NCBI GenBank assembly: GCA_022447335.1
Contig: JAKVCF010000050.1
Location: 1-14,380, forward strand
Source of the DNA: Planctomycetota bacterium
GTDB taxonomy: Bacteria; Planctomycetota; UBA1135
Length of the DNA stretch: 14,380 nucleotides
Reading direction: 5' to 3'
Part shown: piece by piece, positions 14,156 to 14,380 of the stretch
Layout of the letters: each line of letters begins with the position of its first letter
Position numbering within the stretch: the stretch's first letter is position 1
Made by a program: the position numbers and the translations under genes
Notes under the pieces: model-generated
Told to the model about the DNA's origin: nothing
Database searches by the model: none
What the model saw: the letters and a program-made list of their open reading frames with translations, nothing else

Positions 14156-14380
14156 TTCTGACGGGCCTCTTGCTTGCTGTGGCGGCACAGCAGGATGCGA
14201 GCTTTGCACGCTTCCGAATCGATCCACCTGGCGAGATCGTCGACACCATAGTTAAGGATGCTGATGCCGACGGGCGTATGGAGTTTTGGTTCGCGACAGT
14301 TGAAGATGGTGGGCGACGCCTATCTAGTTTCGTACAGCAAGGCGACGCAGGGTTTTCAACTGAAGCCACGCACTCGCAGC
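14152..14380 (+). CDS. Start of a probable exported FG-GAP/VCBS-like protein (cut by window edge)
   Basis: The frame is open from ATG 14152 to the right edge (76 codons plus one base). Residues 2-12 are hydrophobic and end in AVAAQQ, which looks like a short signal peptide with cleavage near AQQ. Residues 34-48 read VKDADADGRMEFWFA, with the calcium-loop pattern DxDxDG at 36-41 followed by hydrophobic strand residues, as in FG-GAP/VCBS propeller repeats. With one repeat visible this is a tentative family call. The ATGA overlap with the PDZ gene and the good ribosome binding site place it in the same operon as the ABC transporter. Confidence 0.6.
   Translation, partial: MILTGLLLAVAAQQDASFARFRIDPPGEIVDTIVKDADADGRMEFWFATVEDGGRRLSSFVQQGDAGFSTEATHSQ

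Overview
The window comes from a Gram-negative (diderm) bacterium that makes heptose-containing lipopolysaccharide. It carries lipid A genes (lpxK and an LpxL-type acyltransferase) and a full-length bifunctional HldE, along with envelope genes having lipoprotein-like signal peptides. The DNA is moderately G+C-rich, genes are tightly packed, and adjacent genes often overlap by 4 bases with ATG, GTG, TTG and apparently CTG starts. The phylum cannot be fixed from the sequence. A tricorn-type protease, an FG-GAP-like protein and PDZ-only lipoproteins would fit Planctomycetota or another environmental diderm lineage, but this is an impression only.

Region 1 (1-4521, + strand) is a tightly overlapping LPS string. 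It holds the 3' end of an unrecognised gene, then lpxK, an lpxL-like acyltransferase, hldE and a TSUP (TauE/SafE) permease. Every junction is a stop/start overlap, so the genes are very likely one translationally coupled operon. LpxK phosphorylates the lipid A precursor, the acyltransferase adds a secondary acyl chain, and HldE makes the ADP-heptose precursor of the inner core. The permease is an unexpected passenger. Region 2 (4518-5462, - strand) is a response regulator with a diguanylate cyclase domain, convergent with the permease and overlapping it at the stop codons.

Region 3 (5716-10641, + strand) follows a 253-base divergent intergenic stretch. It starts with a gene for a secreted or lipid-anchored TolB/tricorn-like beta-propeller S41 protease that is split by one in-frame TAA at 7669-7671. 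The reading frame stays open on both sides, so this is either a nonsense pseudogene, a sequence error, or a gene now making two proteins. A short NfeD protein and a stomatin/QmcA-type SPFH protein follow. A - strand haloacid-dehalogenase-like hydrolase (10638-11330) converges on the SPFH gene, again sharing stop-codon bases.

Region 4 (11414 to the end, + strand) is a second operon-like string: an ABC ATPase, an ABC-2-type permease, a lipoprotein-like protein with two PDZ domains and no protease domain, and the start of a probable exported FG-GAP/VCBS-like protein cut by the window edge. No rRNA, tRNA, CRISPR array, insertion sequence or phage gene was seen. The most notable points are the split tricorn gene, the lpxK start that seems to need a CTG codon, the protease-NfeD-stomatin neighbourhood, and the ABC/PDZ/FG-GAP module.
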